Shown here: piece by piece, positions 57,207-64,000 of the stretch | Layout: each line of letters starts with the position of its first letter | Position numbering within the stretch: the stretch's first letter is position 1 | Assembly (NCBI RefSeq): GCF_002743255.1 | Contig: NZ_PDYY01000003.1 | Location: forward strand, 186,001-250,000 | Origin: Sporosarcina sp. P2 | GTDB taxonomy: Bacteria > Bacillota > Bacilli > Bacillales_A > Planococcaceae | Direction: 5' to 3' | DNA length: 64,000 nucleotides | The notes under the pieces: model-generated | The model's database searches: none | What the model saw: the letters and a program-made list of their open reading frames with translations, nothing else | What the model was told of the DNA's origin: nothing | Translations under genes and position numbers: made by a program

Positions 57207-57605
57207 CGTTATGCTACTACTGCAGAAATTAATATGCATGGAAAGTAATAAAGAAGGCTAAATTATTCCGTATATATTCTGCAGTTTGTTCAAACAACTT
57301 TGTCACTGTTCAAATGATTGAAACACAAAAATTAGGGTATTATTATACATACGTGGTGTGTCATTCGTAGGATTAACCATGTCCGTCAAGTCAATAGAAT
57401 GTATAGCAGTCTTTGCGTGTATTGGTTCAACATTCACGGTAATTATTAAAGGCTGCAATAAAGTTGTTACACATGTGTGAAGTTGATCTTCCGCCTGGTA
57501 GTGAGTGAAGATGTAATAGAGTGTACGGGAAGTAAGTTCGCTACGACTTACGGTGTTTGGACCATATATTCGAATGATATAAAGCATAGTAGAATATTAA
57601 TGGAT
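57207..57605. other. Gene-free region after the urease operon
   Basis: About 400 bases without a supported gene. A reverse reading of 94 codons (57587-57303) has no ribosome site and no recognised similarity, so I do not call it a gene. Confidence 0.45.
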
Positions 57606-57634
57606 TTGACAACAACCTATTGCTAAGTTATATT
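57606..57634 (+). promoter_or_regulatory. Promoter of the two-repeat protein gene
   Basis: TTGACA (57606-57611), 17 bases, TATATT (57629-57634). The start codon lies about 150 bases downstream. Confidence 0.7.
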
Positions 57635-57785
57635 AGAGTTTAAATTTTTTTAAAGGATTTTTACGTGAGCAGGAATGATGGGTAATTAAACTTCAGGCTA
57701 GAAGGCTTGAATTAGTAGTTATGGATAACGTAAGATGAGCCATTTTATAAAAAGAGGCTTTATACTATTTTTGGAGGTGTTCCCT

Positions 57786-58223
57786 GTGGTAGATGACTTT
57801 GAAGCAGAAAAAGTTTTTGAAGACAGGCAGTACGAGCGAATTCAGTTTAAGCTCATCTTAGAAGGTCGTAAGTATAAAGGTGACTATCATGACGGTAAAA
57901 TCCAATGGCTTAATCCACATCCCAAACATGATGTTGGCGAAGAAGAAGTAATTGCCATAGAGGATAAAGTTTTGGAACTTCTATCAGAGCAAGGGATTCG
58001 AAGTGAAGCGGATGATATTGAGATCGAACAATCGAATAGCGGAAGTCAAACTCGACCACTTCAGTCATTTAAATTGAAGATTCAAGGCGAAGAATTTAAA
58101 GGTACATTCATTAATGGCAAAATTGAATGGTATCATCCTAAACCACGACGTAAACTAGAAGAAGAGCGCGTAAAAAAAATAGAAGAAGATGTTGAGAAAA
58201 AGCTAAAAGAACATCTAGAATAA
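57786..58223 (+). CDS. Small protein with two copies of an about 50-residue repeat
   Basis: The 145-residue, highly charged protein has two related units. The first, FKLILEGRKYKGDYHDGKIQ, continues WLNPHPKH plus a helix; the second, FKLKIQGEEFKGTFINGKIE, continues WYHPKPRR plus a helix. Each is a small beta-sheet followed by an acidic/basic helix. It resembles the short YheE/DUF5342-type proteins of Bacillus, duplicated; this is a weak recollection. GTG 57786 has ggaggtg 7 bases upstream. No signal peptide is seen; function is unknown. Confidence 0.75.
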   Translation: MVDDFEAEKVFEDRQYERIQFKLILEGRKYKGDYHDGKIQWLNPHPKHDVGEEEVIAIEDKVLELLSEQGIRSEADDIEIEQSNSGSQTRPLQSFKLKIQGEEFKGTFINGKIEWYHPKPRRKLEEERVKKIEEDVEKKLKEHLE

Positions 58224-58337
58224 CAAATTGACACTTCGTGAAATCTGCCGAATAAACGTATTCGATTGAGTGAGACAAACATAAGGTCTTCTGCCAATCA
58301 CTGTGTTGTATGTAGGCTACGTGCAATCTCAATTCGT

Positions 58338-58367
58338 TTGACCTTTCTGACAAGTTAAGACTACAAT
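58338..58367 (+). promoter_or_regulatory. tenA promoter
   Basis: TTGACC (58338-58343), 18 bases, TACAAT (58362-58367), just before the TPP riboswitch. Confidence 0.7.
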
Positions 58368-58392
58368 GAATATACAAATGAAATAGTTGTTA

Positions 58393-58550
58393 CCGCTAGG
58401 GGTGCTCTGTGGAGCTGAGAGAAGCATATGCTTTAACCCTTTAACTTGATCCGGTTCATACCGGCGTAAGGAAGTGGTGTAGATGTTACTTAGCTTATTT
58501 CTGTGCTCTGTGATGTCTCTCCGCCACTTCTTGTCAAGAAGTGGCTTTTT
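58393..58550 (+). promoter_or_regulatory. TPP riboswitch with terminator
   Basis: The THI-box aptamer spans about 58393-58477. It includes aggggtgc, gctgagagaag, accctttaacttgatccgg and accggcgtaaggaag; P1 is ccgct (58393-58397) with agtgg (58473-58477). The terminator is gccacttct (58523-58531) with agaagtggc (58537-58545) and a T run. The 3' P1 strand ggaagtgg can pair with the terminator arm ccacttct, giving the usual antiterminator. TPP should therefore switch tenA off. Confidence 0.95.
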
Positions 58551-58579
58551 CATTTATCACGAAAAAGGGGAGAGTATAC

Positions 58580-59275
58580 ATGAAGTTTACAGAACGTTTA
58601 TTAGAGAAGACATTACCGATTTGGAGACAGAATCATAGTCACCCGTTTGTCCAAGAGATTGGAAATGGTCTGTTGGATCAGGAGAAGTTTCGTTTTTATA
58701 TGGTGCAAGACTATTTGTATTTAATTGACTACGCGAAAGTGTTTGCTGTGGGCACGATGAAGGCTACGGATGTAGAGACGATGGGTAAATTTGCTGCATT
58801 GCTTAACGGTACACTACACACTGAAATGGAACTTCACCGTCAATATGCAGCACGCTTTGGCATTACCGAGGAAGAGCTCGAGAATGCTCAGCCGTCTCCA
58901 ATTGTCCTAGCGTACACGCACTATATGCTACATGTAAGTCAAAACGGCTCTCTAGCGGAAGTTGTCGCTGCATTATTGCCGTGTGCGTGGAGCTACTGGG
59001 AGATCGGCAAAGAGCTTTCGGAATTGCCTGGTGCGCTGGAACATCCATTGTATGGTGACTGGATTCGCATGTATTCATCGGAAGACTTTGGCGAGTTGGC
59101 TACTTGGTGCTTAGAATTAATGGACGAAACTGCAGAAGGCAAGCCTGAATCAGAATTAGTGAGGTTAGAGGAGATCTTCCTTAATACGACTCGATATGAG
59201 TATATGTTCTGGGACATGGCCTACACGAAGCAAATGTGGCCTGGTATGCATGAAGGACAGATGATTACAAATTAA
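58580..59275 (+). CDS. tenA: Aminopyrimidine aminohydrolase / thiaminase II TenA
   Basis: TenA hydrolyses aminomethyl-pyrimidine breakdown products of thiamine so that the pyrimidine can be salvaged. The 231-residue all-helical protein has D44, the catalytic C135 in LLPCAWSYWEIG and a C-terminal catalytic Glu near 207 (RYEYMFWDMA). gaaaaaggggaga precedes ATG 58580. No other thiamine gene accompanies it here. It is under the TPP riboswitch at 58393-58550. Confidence 0.95.
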   Translation: MKFTERLLEKTLPIWRQNHSHPFVQEIGNGLLDQEKFRFYMVQDYLYLIDYAKVFAVGTMKATDVETMGKFAALLNGTLHTEMELHRQYAARFGITEEELENAQPSPIVLAYTHYMLHVSQNGSLAEVVAALLPCAWSYWEIGKELSELPGALEHPLYGDWIRMYSSEDFGELATWCLELMDETAEGKPESELVRLEEIFLNTTRYEYMFWDMAYTKQMWPGMHEGQMITN

Positions 59276-59344
59276 TATAAAAGAAACGTCCGACTATTTA
59301 AGTTGGATGTATTTCATTTAGAATTGAATGGATATAAACAGCGC

Positions 59345-59707
59345 ATGCTATTCCTAAAGGAGGTGTGCGCCATCTTTGCAAAAATAGGTTTGGCACTTGG
59401 AGTTTTATTGACAAGTGGGTCGGGTACTAGTGATGAGTCAGCTGCTGCACTTAGTAAAGTGGAAGTACCGGCATACGCCAAATGGTCAAGGCTTGCGATC
59501 AAACAAACGATGCTCAAATATCCTCATGCAGATATCAAGGATTATTTGCATATCGCAACCGACTCAAAAAAAGTTACGGGCGTGGAGAAATTTCAGCTTT
59601 GGTTAAAAGAGGAAGAGCGGGAATTCGGTGTAATAGTGACTGTCACCTATTCAGCTGAAACAGGTAAATTTATTCGCATCGATTTTCAAGAAATACCTGT
59701 TCAATAA
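59345..59707 (+). CDS. DUF3889-type small secreted protein (YqzG-like)
   Basis: The mature part (YAKWSRLAIKQTMLKYPHADIKDYL, REFGVIVTVTYSAETGKFIRI) resembles the DUF3889/YqzG family of unknown function. A hydrophobic N-terminal segment (IGLALGVLLTSG) suggests export. The start is unclear: ATG 59345 is used here, giving 120 residues, but the perfect site aaaggaggt (59356-59364) lies downstream of it and points to an in-frame ATC at 59372, which would give a signal-peptide-like start. GTG 59363 overlaps the site. Confidence 0.75.
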   Translation: MLFLKEVCAIFAKIGLALGVLLTSGSGTSDESAAALSKVEVPAYAKWSRLAIKQTMLKYPHADIKDYLHIATDSKKVTGVEKFQLWLKEEEREFGVIVTVTYSAETGKFIRIDFQEIPVQ

Positions 59708-59711
59708 GCCA

Positions 59712-59746
59712 ATGCCCCTAGACCATATAACATGGTGCAGGGGCGT
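59712..59746. terminator. Hairpin between convergent genes
   Basis: gcccct and aggggc with inner accat/atggt form an imperfect hairpin between the converging DUF3889 and NOS-like genes. Flanking T runs are poor on both sides. Confidence 0.45.
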
Positions 59747-59750
59747 TGGT

Positions 59751-60512
59751 TTATTCGGGATCTCTTTGATAAAAGAAATTGGGAGTGATAATGTCATTGG
59801 CAAACCGTTTGTGATAGACATGGGTAGCGGCGGGTGATAGTGGTGGAATGAGCCATACCCAGTTACCTGTCACTTTTCTTCCTGCACTTTGCTCTTTCTT
59901 TTCGAACGATTTGAATTGTTTAGCTGCGGTATGATGATCAACAAGTGTGACGCCTTCTTGCTGGTAGGAATGTAGAACGGCTATATTCAACTCTACAAGT
60001 GCTTTGTCTATCCAAAGAGATCGATTGGATTTCGTGTTAAGGTCCATCAGTTTGGCGACAGACGGCAAAAGATTATAACGGTCCGCATCTGCAAGATTAC
60101 GCGCTCCAATTTCCGTACCCATATACCAGCCGTTAAATGGTGCCATGGGATGTTCAATTCCACCGATATCAAGACGCATATTGGAAATGATCGGAACAGC
60201 ATACCATTTTGTATGCAACTCAGAAATTCCTTTGATTTCGGGATGACTGATAGGTATTTCTTTTACTAACGACTTTGGCAATTCAAAAAGCCGCGGAGAT
60301 TTCCCATACTCTTGAATGACAAGCGGTAGTACATCAAAAGGTGTTTTGGCTCCTTGCCAACCAAGGCTTTCACATAACTTAGTCATTTCAATGGATGTAG
60401 AGTTACCAATGTTGATTTGTTCTTCTCGTGAAAGTCCTAGTTCATCATAACAACTGTGAATAAACTGGACTGCTTTTTGAAATAGCTCAATTCTATTTAC
60501 AGATAGCACCAT
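59751..60512 (-). CDS. NOS-oxygenase-like protein lacking the heme-cysteine region
   Basis: From residue 33 to the end (253) the protein aligns with bacterial nitric oxide synthase oxygenase: LCESLGWQGAKTPFDVLPL, GWYMGTEIGARNLAD with the arginine-binding Glu134, LVDHHTAAKQF, and WVWLIPPLSPAATH of the pterin/dimer side. Residues 8-30 match the NOS N-terminus (FIHSCYDELG). About 112 residues between these parts are missing without a frameshift. They include the WRN-type segment with the heme-ligating Cys and much of the heme pocket. Normal bacterial NOS has about 360 residues. It may be inactive for NO synthesis or have another role. ATG 60512 has ggag 9 bases upstream. It lies downstream of the HpaB-like gene on the same strand. 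Confidence 0.9.
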   Translation of the reverse strand: MVLSVNRIELFQKAVQFIHSCYDELGLSREEQINIGNSTSIEMTKLCESLGWQGAKTPFDVLPLVIQEYGKSPRLFELPKSLVKEIPISHPEIKGISELHTKWYAVPIISNMRLDIGGIEHPMAPFNGWYMGTEIGARNLADADRYNLLPSVAKLMDLNTKSNRSLWIDKALVELNIAVLHSYQQEGVTLVDHHTAAKQFKSFEKKEQSAGRKVTGNWVWLIPPLSPAATHVYHKRFANDIITPNFFYQRDPE

Positions 60513-60594
60513 AATCATCAACTCCATATACAAGGTGTAGCATCTGGCAAATACGATGAGCTGACATAATTTCGGCAAATTACTGACTTTTCAT

Positions 60595-62034
60595 TTAATC
60601 TGAGAGTAAACGGCGTATCATTTCTTGTCCTGCGTCTTTTGGATAGGATCGGTATAGATGTCCTGATAAGCGAACTGGATCACCGAAGAAATACCGTTCA
60701 TATTGCGTTTGTCTTGTGCCGAACGAACTCATCGTCAAATCCCAAGCCAACCGAAATAGTTGTACACGTTCTAACGCGGTTTTCGTAGCACCTTGTAGGT
60801 ACTTTGTGAGATCAGGTTGAATAGCCGAATGGAAATCCTTATCGGTAGGTAGCGCAACCATCCCACTCGCTCCAATTAGCTGAATGATTTCACTAAAACG
60901 CGGATAGACTTTGGGGAAAATATTGCTAGCTATTTGAAGTGGTATCGCACTTGGACACATATAACCCCATTGATCGGGTAATGCATCGGCTTCGGATTTA
61001 TCTCGCAAGGCTTTCATCGTTTCGAGCCCTATAATTATTTCAGACAATTTCTCTTGAATGTGGAGATATTCCGCTATATTAATCGTTTGGACGAGTTGCT
61101 CTGCCAAATTTAATATGAACTCCGTCTTGACGATCTGTCTCGTAATGACTTGATGGGTAGCAAATGGATGAAATGAACTCATTGAGAAAAATTCTGAAGC
61201 TACTTCCTTATTGTGATGAAAGAATACACGCTTCCACGGGACGAGAACATTATCGAAAACAACTATAGCATCCATCTCTTCAAACCGTGAACTCAGTGGG
61301 TAATTAAACGTAGAATTCCCGCCTACAAATGATTCCCTGCAAAGAAAACGTAAACCTTCTGTACTGGAAGGAATGGAAAAGGCGAAAGCTTCATCAGGAT
61401 CCCCAAGAAATGAAGGCGTGCTGAACACCAACACTTCATCCGTCACGCCGCCCTGTGTGGCTAGTAGCCTTGCTCCTTTAATGATGAGCCCTGCAGATGT
61501 CTTGCCTACAATCTTCGCGGAGATCGGTTCATCTGACGTATTAAAGGCATTCTGTGATCGGTTGATCTGCGGTGTAATAAAGGTGTGAGTAAAAGATAGA
61601 TCTTCTTCTCGCGCACGTTCATACAGCGCTTGAATATGTTCTGGAAAACAGTTTTCTTTGCCGAGCAAGTGAGGGGAAGAAGAGGCAAAGCTCATGATCA
61701 CAGTATTGAGGTAATCTGGACTTCTACCAAGTAAGCCACAGGAAAGTCTTGCCCATTCTTCTGTCATAACTCTTCGTTTCTGCAAATCCATTTTAGTTTT
61801 CGGTTGTAAGTAAGAAAGTCCAATTGGCTCGTTTGTGACTGGTGAGGCGTATGTCATGAGAGCCTTATGTGCAGGTGATAATTGTAAATTATACAGAGAA
61901 GCCTTTGTTTCAATAAGCCCTCTAAAGGCTGGATGTTTAGAAATAGGTCCTTTTAATTGCTGTCCATCTAGCCAAATCTCCGCGTCCTGCTCATTTATTC
62001 TACGCACAAACTCGTTGCCATTTATAGCACCCAT
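60595..62034 (-). CDS. HpaB-family FADH2-dependent aromatic monooxygenase
   Basis: The 479-residue protein belongs to the 4-hydroxyphenylacetate 3-monooxygenase oxygenase family (HpaB; YoaI in B. subtilis). Such enzymes hydroxylate phenols ortho to the hydroxyl using reduced FAD from a partner reductase. The flavin/substrate motifs GRSPDYLN (103-110), HTFITPQ (150-156), GARLLATQGG and FDNVLVPWKRVF are visible. No reductase gene lies nearby. The substrate is unknown. aggagga precedes the ATG on the minus strand. The NOS-like gene follows 82 bases downstream. Confidence 0.9.
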   Translation of the reverse strand: MGAINGNEFVRRINEQDAEIWLDGQQLKGPISKHPAFRGLIETKASLYNLQLSPAHKALMTYASPVTNEPIGLSYLQPKTKMDLQKRRVMTEEWARLSCGLLGRSPDYLNTVIMSFASSSPHLLGKENCFPEHIQALYERAREEDLSFTHTFITPQINRSQNAFNTSDEPISAKIVGKTSAGLIIKGARLLATQGGVTDEVLVFSTPSFLGDPDEAFAFSIPSSTEGLRFLCRESFVGGNSTFNYPLSSRFEEMDAIVVFDNVLVPWKRVFFHHNKEVASEFFSMSSFHPFATHQVITRQIVKTEFILNLAEQLVQTINIAEYLHIQEKLSEIIIGLETMKALRDKSEADALPDQWGYMCPSAIPLQIASNIFPKVYPRFSEIIQLIGASGMVALPTDKDFHSAIQPDLTKYLQGATKTALERVQLFRLAWDLTMSSFGTRQTQYERYFFGDPVRLSGHLYRSYPKDAGQEMIRRLLSD

Positions 62035-62189
62035 ACCATTCCTCCTGAATTTTCTAGTTGGTATAGTATATTATGAAACCTTCAAGGATGATCAAAATGT
62101 TCTCAGGCAGAACAATAGGTAATAGTTTTGATACAATACAGAAAGAGTACATAGGGAATGTATCCAGATCAGCGAAAGGCGTGTGTATA

Positions 62190-62780
62190 TTGAATAAAGA
62201 AATGGTAATGAAGTATATTGTGGCGTGCACAAATCTATATGGGATTGTGCCTATTGAAAAAGTAATGGAGATTTACAATGATCAAAATGAAGAGAAGATT
62301 TCATTGGATGAAGTGGAAAGATTATTGCAAACTAAGCGAGTGAAAGAGAAACTAGAGGAGAGCTTCGTCTATATTCAATCAAACGAATTTGTAGCTGAAG
62401 CGACAAGCGAAGAAGCCGAGAAGGACAACCTAAGACAAAACGCAGCTAGAAAGCCGTATTATATACCTGGAAGAGAAGAATTATTGTGTTTCATTGACGA
62501 GGAGTATGTACAAGAAACGCCCGAGCAATTACTAGTGAAAAATATGTTAAAAGAGGATTTCGGTGATCGATTGGATGTAGACGCAGAAGTCTCAGAATTA
62601 GTATATAATTTGCAAGTAAGTGGCGGTGACTTCATGATGGAACTGTCCTCATTTATATCCCGTCTGGAGCTGCCTATTAAAGAATCCGAGCACTATATTC
62701 CTGCGATTGTCGCAGTAGCGGATACGACTAGATTATGGGAAAACCGTGGACATACTACGAAAGAATTACAGCAATACTAA
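62190..62780 (+). CDS. Protein of unknown function
   Basis: A 196-residue, acidic, mostly helical soluble protein that I do not recognise. Segments include VMKYIVACTNLYGIVPIEKV and YIPGREELLCFIDEEYV. TTG 62190 is chosen because aaagg lies about 10 bases upstream; ATG 62202 is an alternative and the longer reading from 62073 begins inside the divergent promoter region. An extended -10 (tga tacaat, 62129-62137) could start transcription. It diverges from the HpaB-like gene. Confidence 0.75.
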   Translation: MNKEMVMKYIVACTNLYGIVPIEKVMEIYNDQNEEKISLDEVERLLQTKRVKEKLEESFVYIQSNEFVAEATSEEAEKDNLRQNAARKPYYIPGREELLCFIDEEYVQETPEQLLVKNMLKEDFGDRLDVDAEVSELVYNLQVSGGDFMMELSSFISRLELPIKESEHYIPAIVAVADTTRLWENRGHTTKELQQY

Positions 62781-62795
62781 TTAGTTCATTTAAAT

Positions 62796-62825
62796 AGACA
62801 ATGCTCAACCTAGCAAGATAGAATA
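62796..62825 (+). promoter_or_regulatory. Possible promoter of the rhodanese gene
   Basis: TAGACA (62796-62801), 18 bases, TAGAAT (62820-62825), 34 bases before the start codon. Confidence 0.45.
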
Positions 62826-62858
62826 AGGGTACATTAAACACTTGGGAGGATATCATTC

Positions 62859-63161
62859 ATGACTTTAAAAGAATTAACTGCAAAAGAAGTACAAGAGCAA
62901 CTAGAAAGTGGTAAAGAATTGAATATCATCGATGTACGCGAGGATGACGAGGTAGCGGAAGGTATGATTCCAGGCGCAGAACACATCGCCCTCGGTAATC
63001 TGCCAGTCGAAATGCATGACTTGAATGCTGAAATACCTTACATTCTCGTATGCCGTTCAGGCGGCAGAAGCGGTCGTGCGCAAGAGCTTATGGCTGACGA
63101 AGGCTTTGATGTAACAAACATGGTAGGCGGCATGCTAGCGTGGGAAGGTCAAACAAAATAA
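62859..63161 (+). CDS. Single-domain rhodanese-like sulfurtransferase
   Basis: The 100-residue protein is one rhodanese domain. DVREDDEVAEGMIPGAEHI is the first signature, and CRSGGRS is the active-site loop whose Cys carries the persulfide. Such proteins move sulfane sulfur; the acceptor here is unknown. ggaggat precedes ATG 62859, and a strong terminator follows, so it is probably monocistronic. Confidence 0.93.
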   Translation: MTLKELTAKEVQEQLESGKELNIIDVREDDEVAEGMIPGAEHIALGNLPVEMHDLNAEIPYILVCRSGGRSGRAQELMADEGFDVTNMVGGMLAWEGQTK

Positions 63162-63172
63162 TATACGAATCC

Positions 63173-63216
63173 AAAGCTGTCGTAAGAAGTGAAAACTTCT
63201 TACGACAGCTTTTTTG
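63173..63216 (+). terminator. Intrinsic terminator after the rhodanese gene
   Basis: aaagctgtcgtaagaag (63173-63189) pairs with cttcttacgacagcttt over about 17 bp around a short A-rich loop, followed by a T run. Confidence 0.95.
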
Positions 63217-63551
63217 TGCGCACTTTCATCTGTACGGAGTAATGTTTGCTAACTCCAGGGTATACACACGCTTATCGCTTTACTTGTATTTCCAAAAAAA
63301 CGTCATTCGCTAACAGATCTCACAGTTCTAATGTAGGGAAAGAAGCATAAGGAAAGTGGGTATCAGCTAGAGCGGATTGAAGTCCTGTGAATCTTCCTAA
63401 GCTTAGTGTAACGATGCCTTTGCCCTCGCAGATACCAATCTGTAGCTTAGCTTAATCCAATTAATTATCAACTCTAAACTTCCCGTCATGTACTAGATAG
63501 ACATAACCTGAAAAGACCAAGCGTATAGTGAAAGAAAAAGGCGGTGTCTGT
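63217..63551. other. Gene-free region before cwlD
   Basis: About 335 bases with no gene. A weak sigma-E-like promoter may be present: acataac (63501-63507), 14 bases, cgtatagt (63522-63529). That would fit the sporulation role of CwlD, but the match is poor. Confidence 0.4.
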
Positions 63552-64000
63552 ATGAAAAAGTGGCTTGTGGCAGTGATGCTAATCATTTTCTCATTAGGTG
63601 GAGTGTTATACGGCGTCAAAGCATCCGATCGTGGCTTTTTTCTGCCCTCAGAACTCGGTGGGGTAAGCATTCTCATTGATCCTGGACATGGTGGGGAAGA
63701 CGGAGGTGCTTCGGCAGGTGAACTCATTGAAAAAGATATTACGTTAAACATTTCTCATGAAGTAAGTAAACTATTGAAGAAAAAAGGAGCAACTGTTGAA
63801 ATGACTAGGGAGAAAAGCGGCGATGCAGTTGCAGAACATGCACCCTCCGAGACGTTCACTTCGTTGAGAAGCAGAAAGTTTGCAGACTTGAAACTACGTG
63901 AAAGCATGGCAGTAGAATCAAAGCCGGACATGTTTATCAGCGTACACGTTAACGCAATTCCAGAAGAACGTTGGAGAGGGGCGCAAGTATTTTATCATCC
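63552..64000 (+). CDS. cwlD: N-acetylmuramoyl-L-alanine amidase CwlD (5' part)
   Basis: CwlD removes stem peptides so that muramic delta-lactam can form in the spore cortex. The visible 149 residues have an N-terminal membrane/signal segment (WLVAVMLIIFSLGGVLYGV), then an amidase_3 domain with ILIDPGHGGEDGGA (zinc His and the following Glu region) and MFISVHVNA (second zinc His). The gene runs off the window. In B. subtilis cwlD also lies downstream of rpsI, so this marks the right edge of the accessory block. Confidence 0.93.
   Translation, partial: MKKWLVAVMLIIFSLGGVLYGVKASDRGFFLPSELGGVSILIDPGHGGEDGGASAGELIEKDITLNISHEVSKLLKKKGATVEMTREKSGDAVAEHAPSETFTSLRSRKFADLKLRESMAVESKPDMFISVHVNAIPEERWRGAQVFYH

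Noticed and set aside
57303..57587. Reverse-strand reading of 94 codons after the urease operon
   Set aside because: No ribosome site before its ATG and no recognisable family; kept only as a remark in the gap entry.

Overview
The window is a Gram-positive, low-to-moderate GC chromosome segment. Gene order and protein sequences point to the family Planococcaceae, most likely Sporosarcina or a close relative; this is an inference from homology and from the urease cluster. The first 51 kb follow the conserved Bacillus order almost gene for gene, nearly all on the + strand.

Layout. 1-65 is the tail of an unidentified gene, followed by a gene-poor stretch with a 62-bp tandem duplication. 0.6-5.5 kb holds the protein-quality-control operon ctsR-mcsA-mcsB-clpC, with CtsR operators both before ctsR and before clpC. 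5.5-15.8 kb carries radA, the PIN/TRAM gene yacL, ispD-ispF, gltX, a T-box-controlled cysE-cysS pair, mrnC-rlmB-rae1 and sigH. 15.8-32.3 kb holds rpmG-secE-nusG, rplK-rplA, rplJ-rplL with an L10 leader, a RsmC-like methyltransferase, rpoB, rpoC, rpsL-rpsG-fusA and tuf. 32.5-46.8 kb is the S10-spc-alpha ribosomal superoperon with secY, adk, infA and rpoA. 47.1-51.4 kb holds the ECF transporter module ecfA1-ecfA2-ecfT, truA and rplM-rpsI.

Regulation of the core block is mostly by RNA leaders (T-box, L10 and L13 leaders, attenuator-like hairpins) and good sigma-A promoters. Three genes that Bacillus subtilis has in this block are missing from their usual slots: disA (radA-yacL), the L7Ae-like gene ybxF/rplGB (rpoC-rpsL) and map (adk-infA).

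From 51.4 to 63.5 kb an accessory block lies between rpsI and cwlD, which are much closer together in B. subtilis. It contains a complete urease operon ureABCEFGD, a two-repeat small protein, a TPP-riboswitch-controlled tenA, a DUF3889-type small protein, two minus-strand genes (an HpaB-type flavin monooxygenase and a nitric-oxide-synthase-like protein), an unidentified gene and a single-domain rhodanese. The window ends inside cwlD.

Two observations stand out. The NOS-like protein is in frame but lacks about 112 residues that hold the heme-ligand cysteine. The urease alpha subunit has alanine where most bacterial ureases have the mobile-flap cysteine. A structured leader before ecfA1 is also worth attention. 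No tRNA, rRNA, CRISPR array, insertion sequence or prophage gene was recognised.
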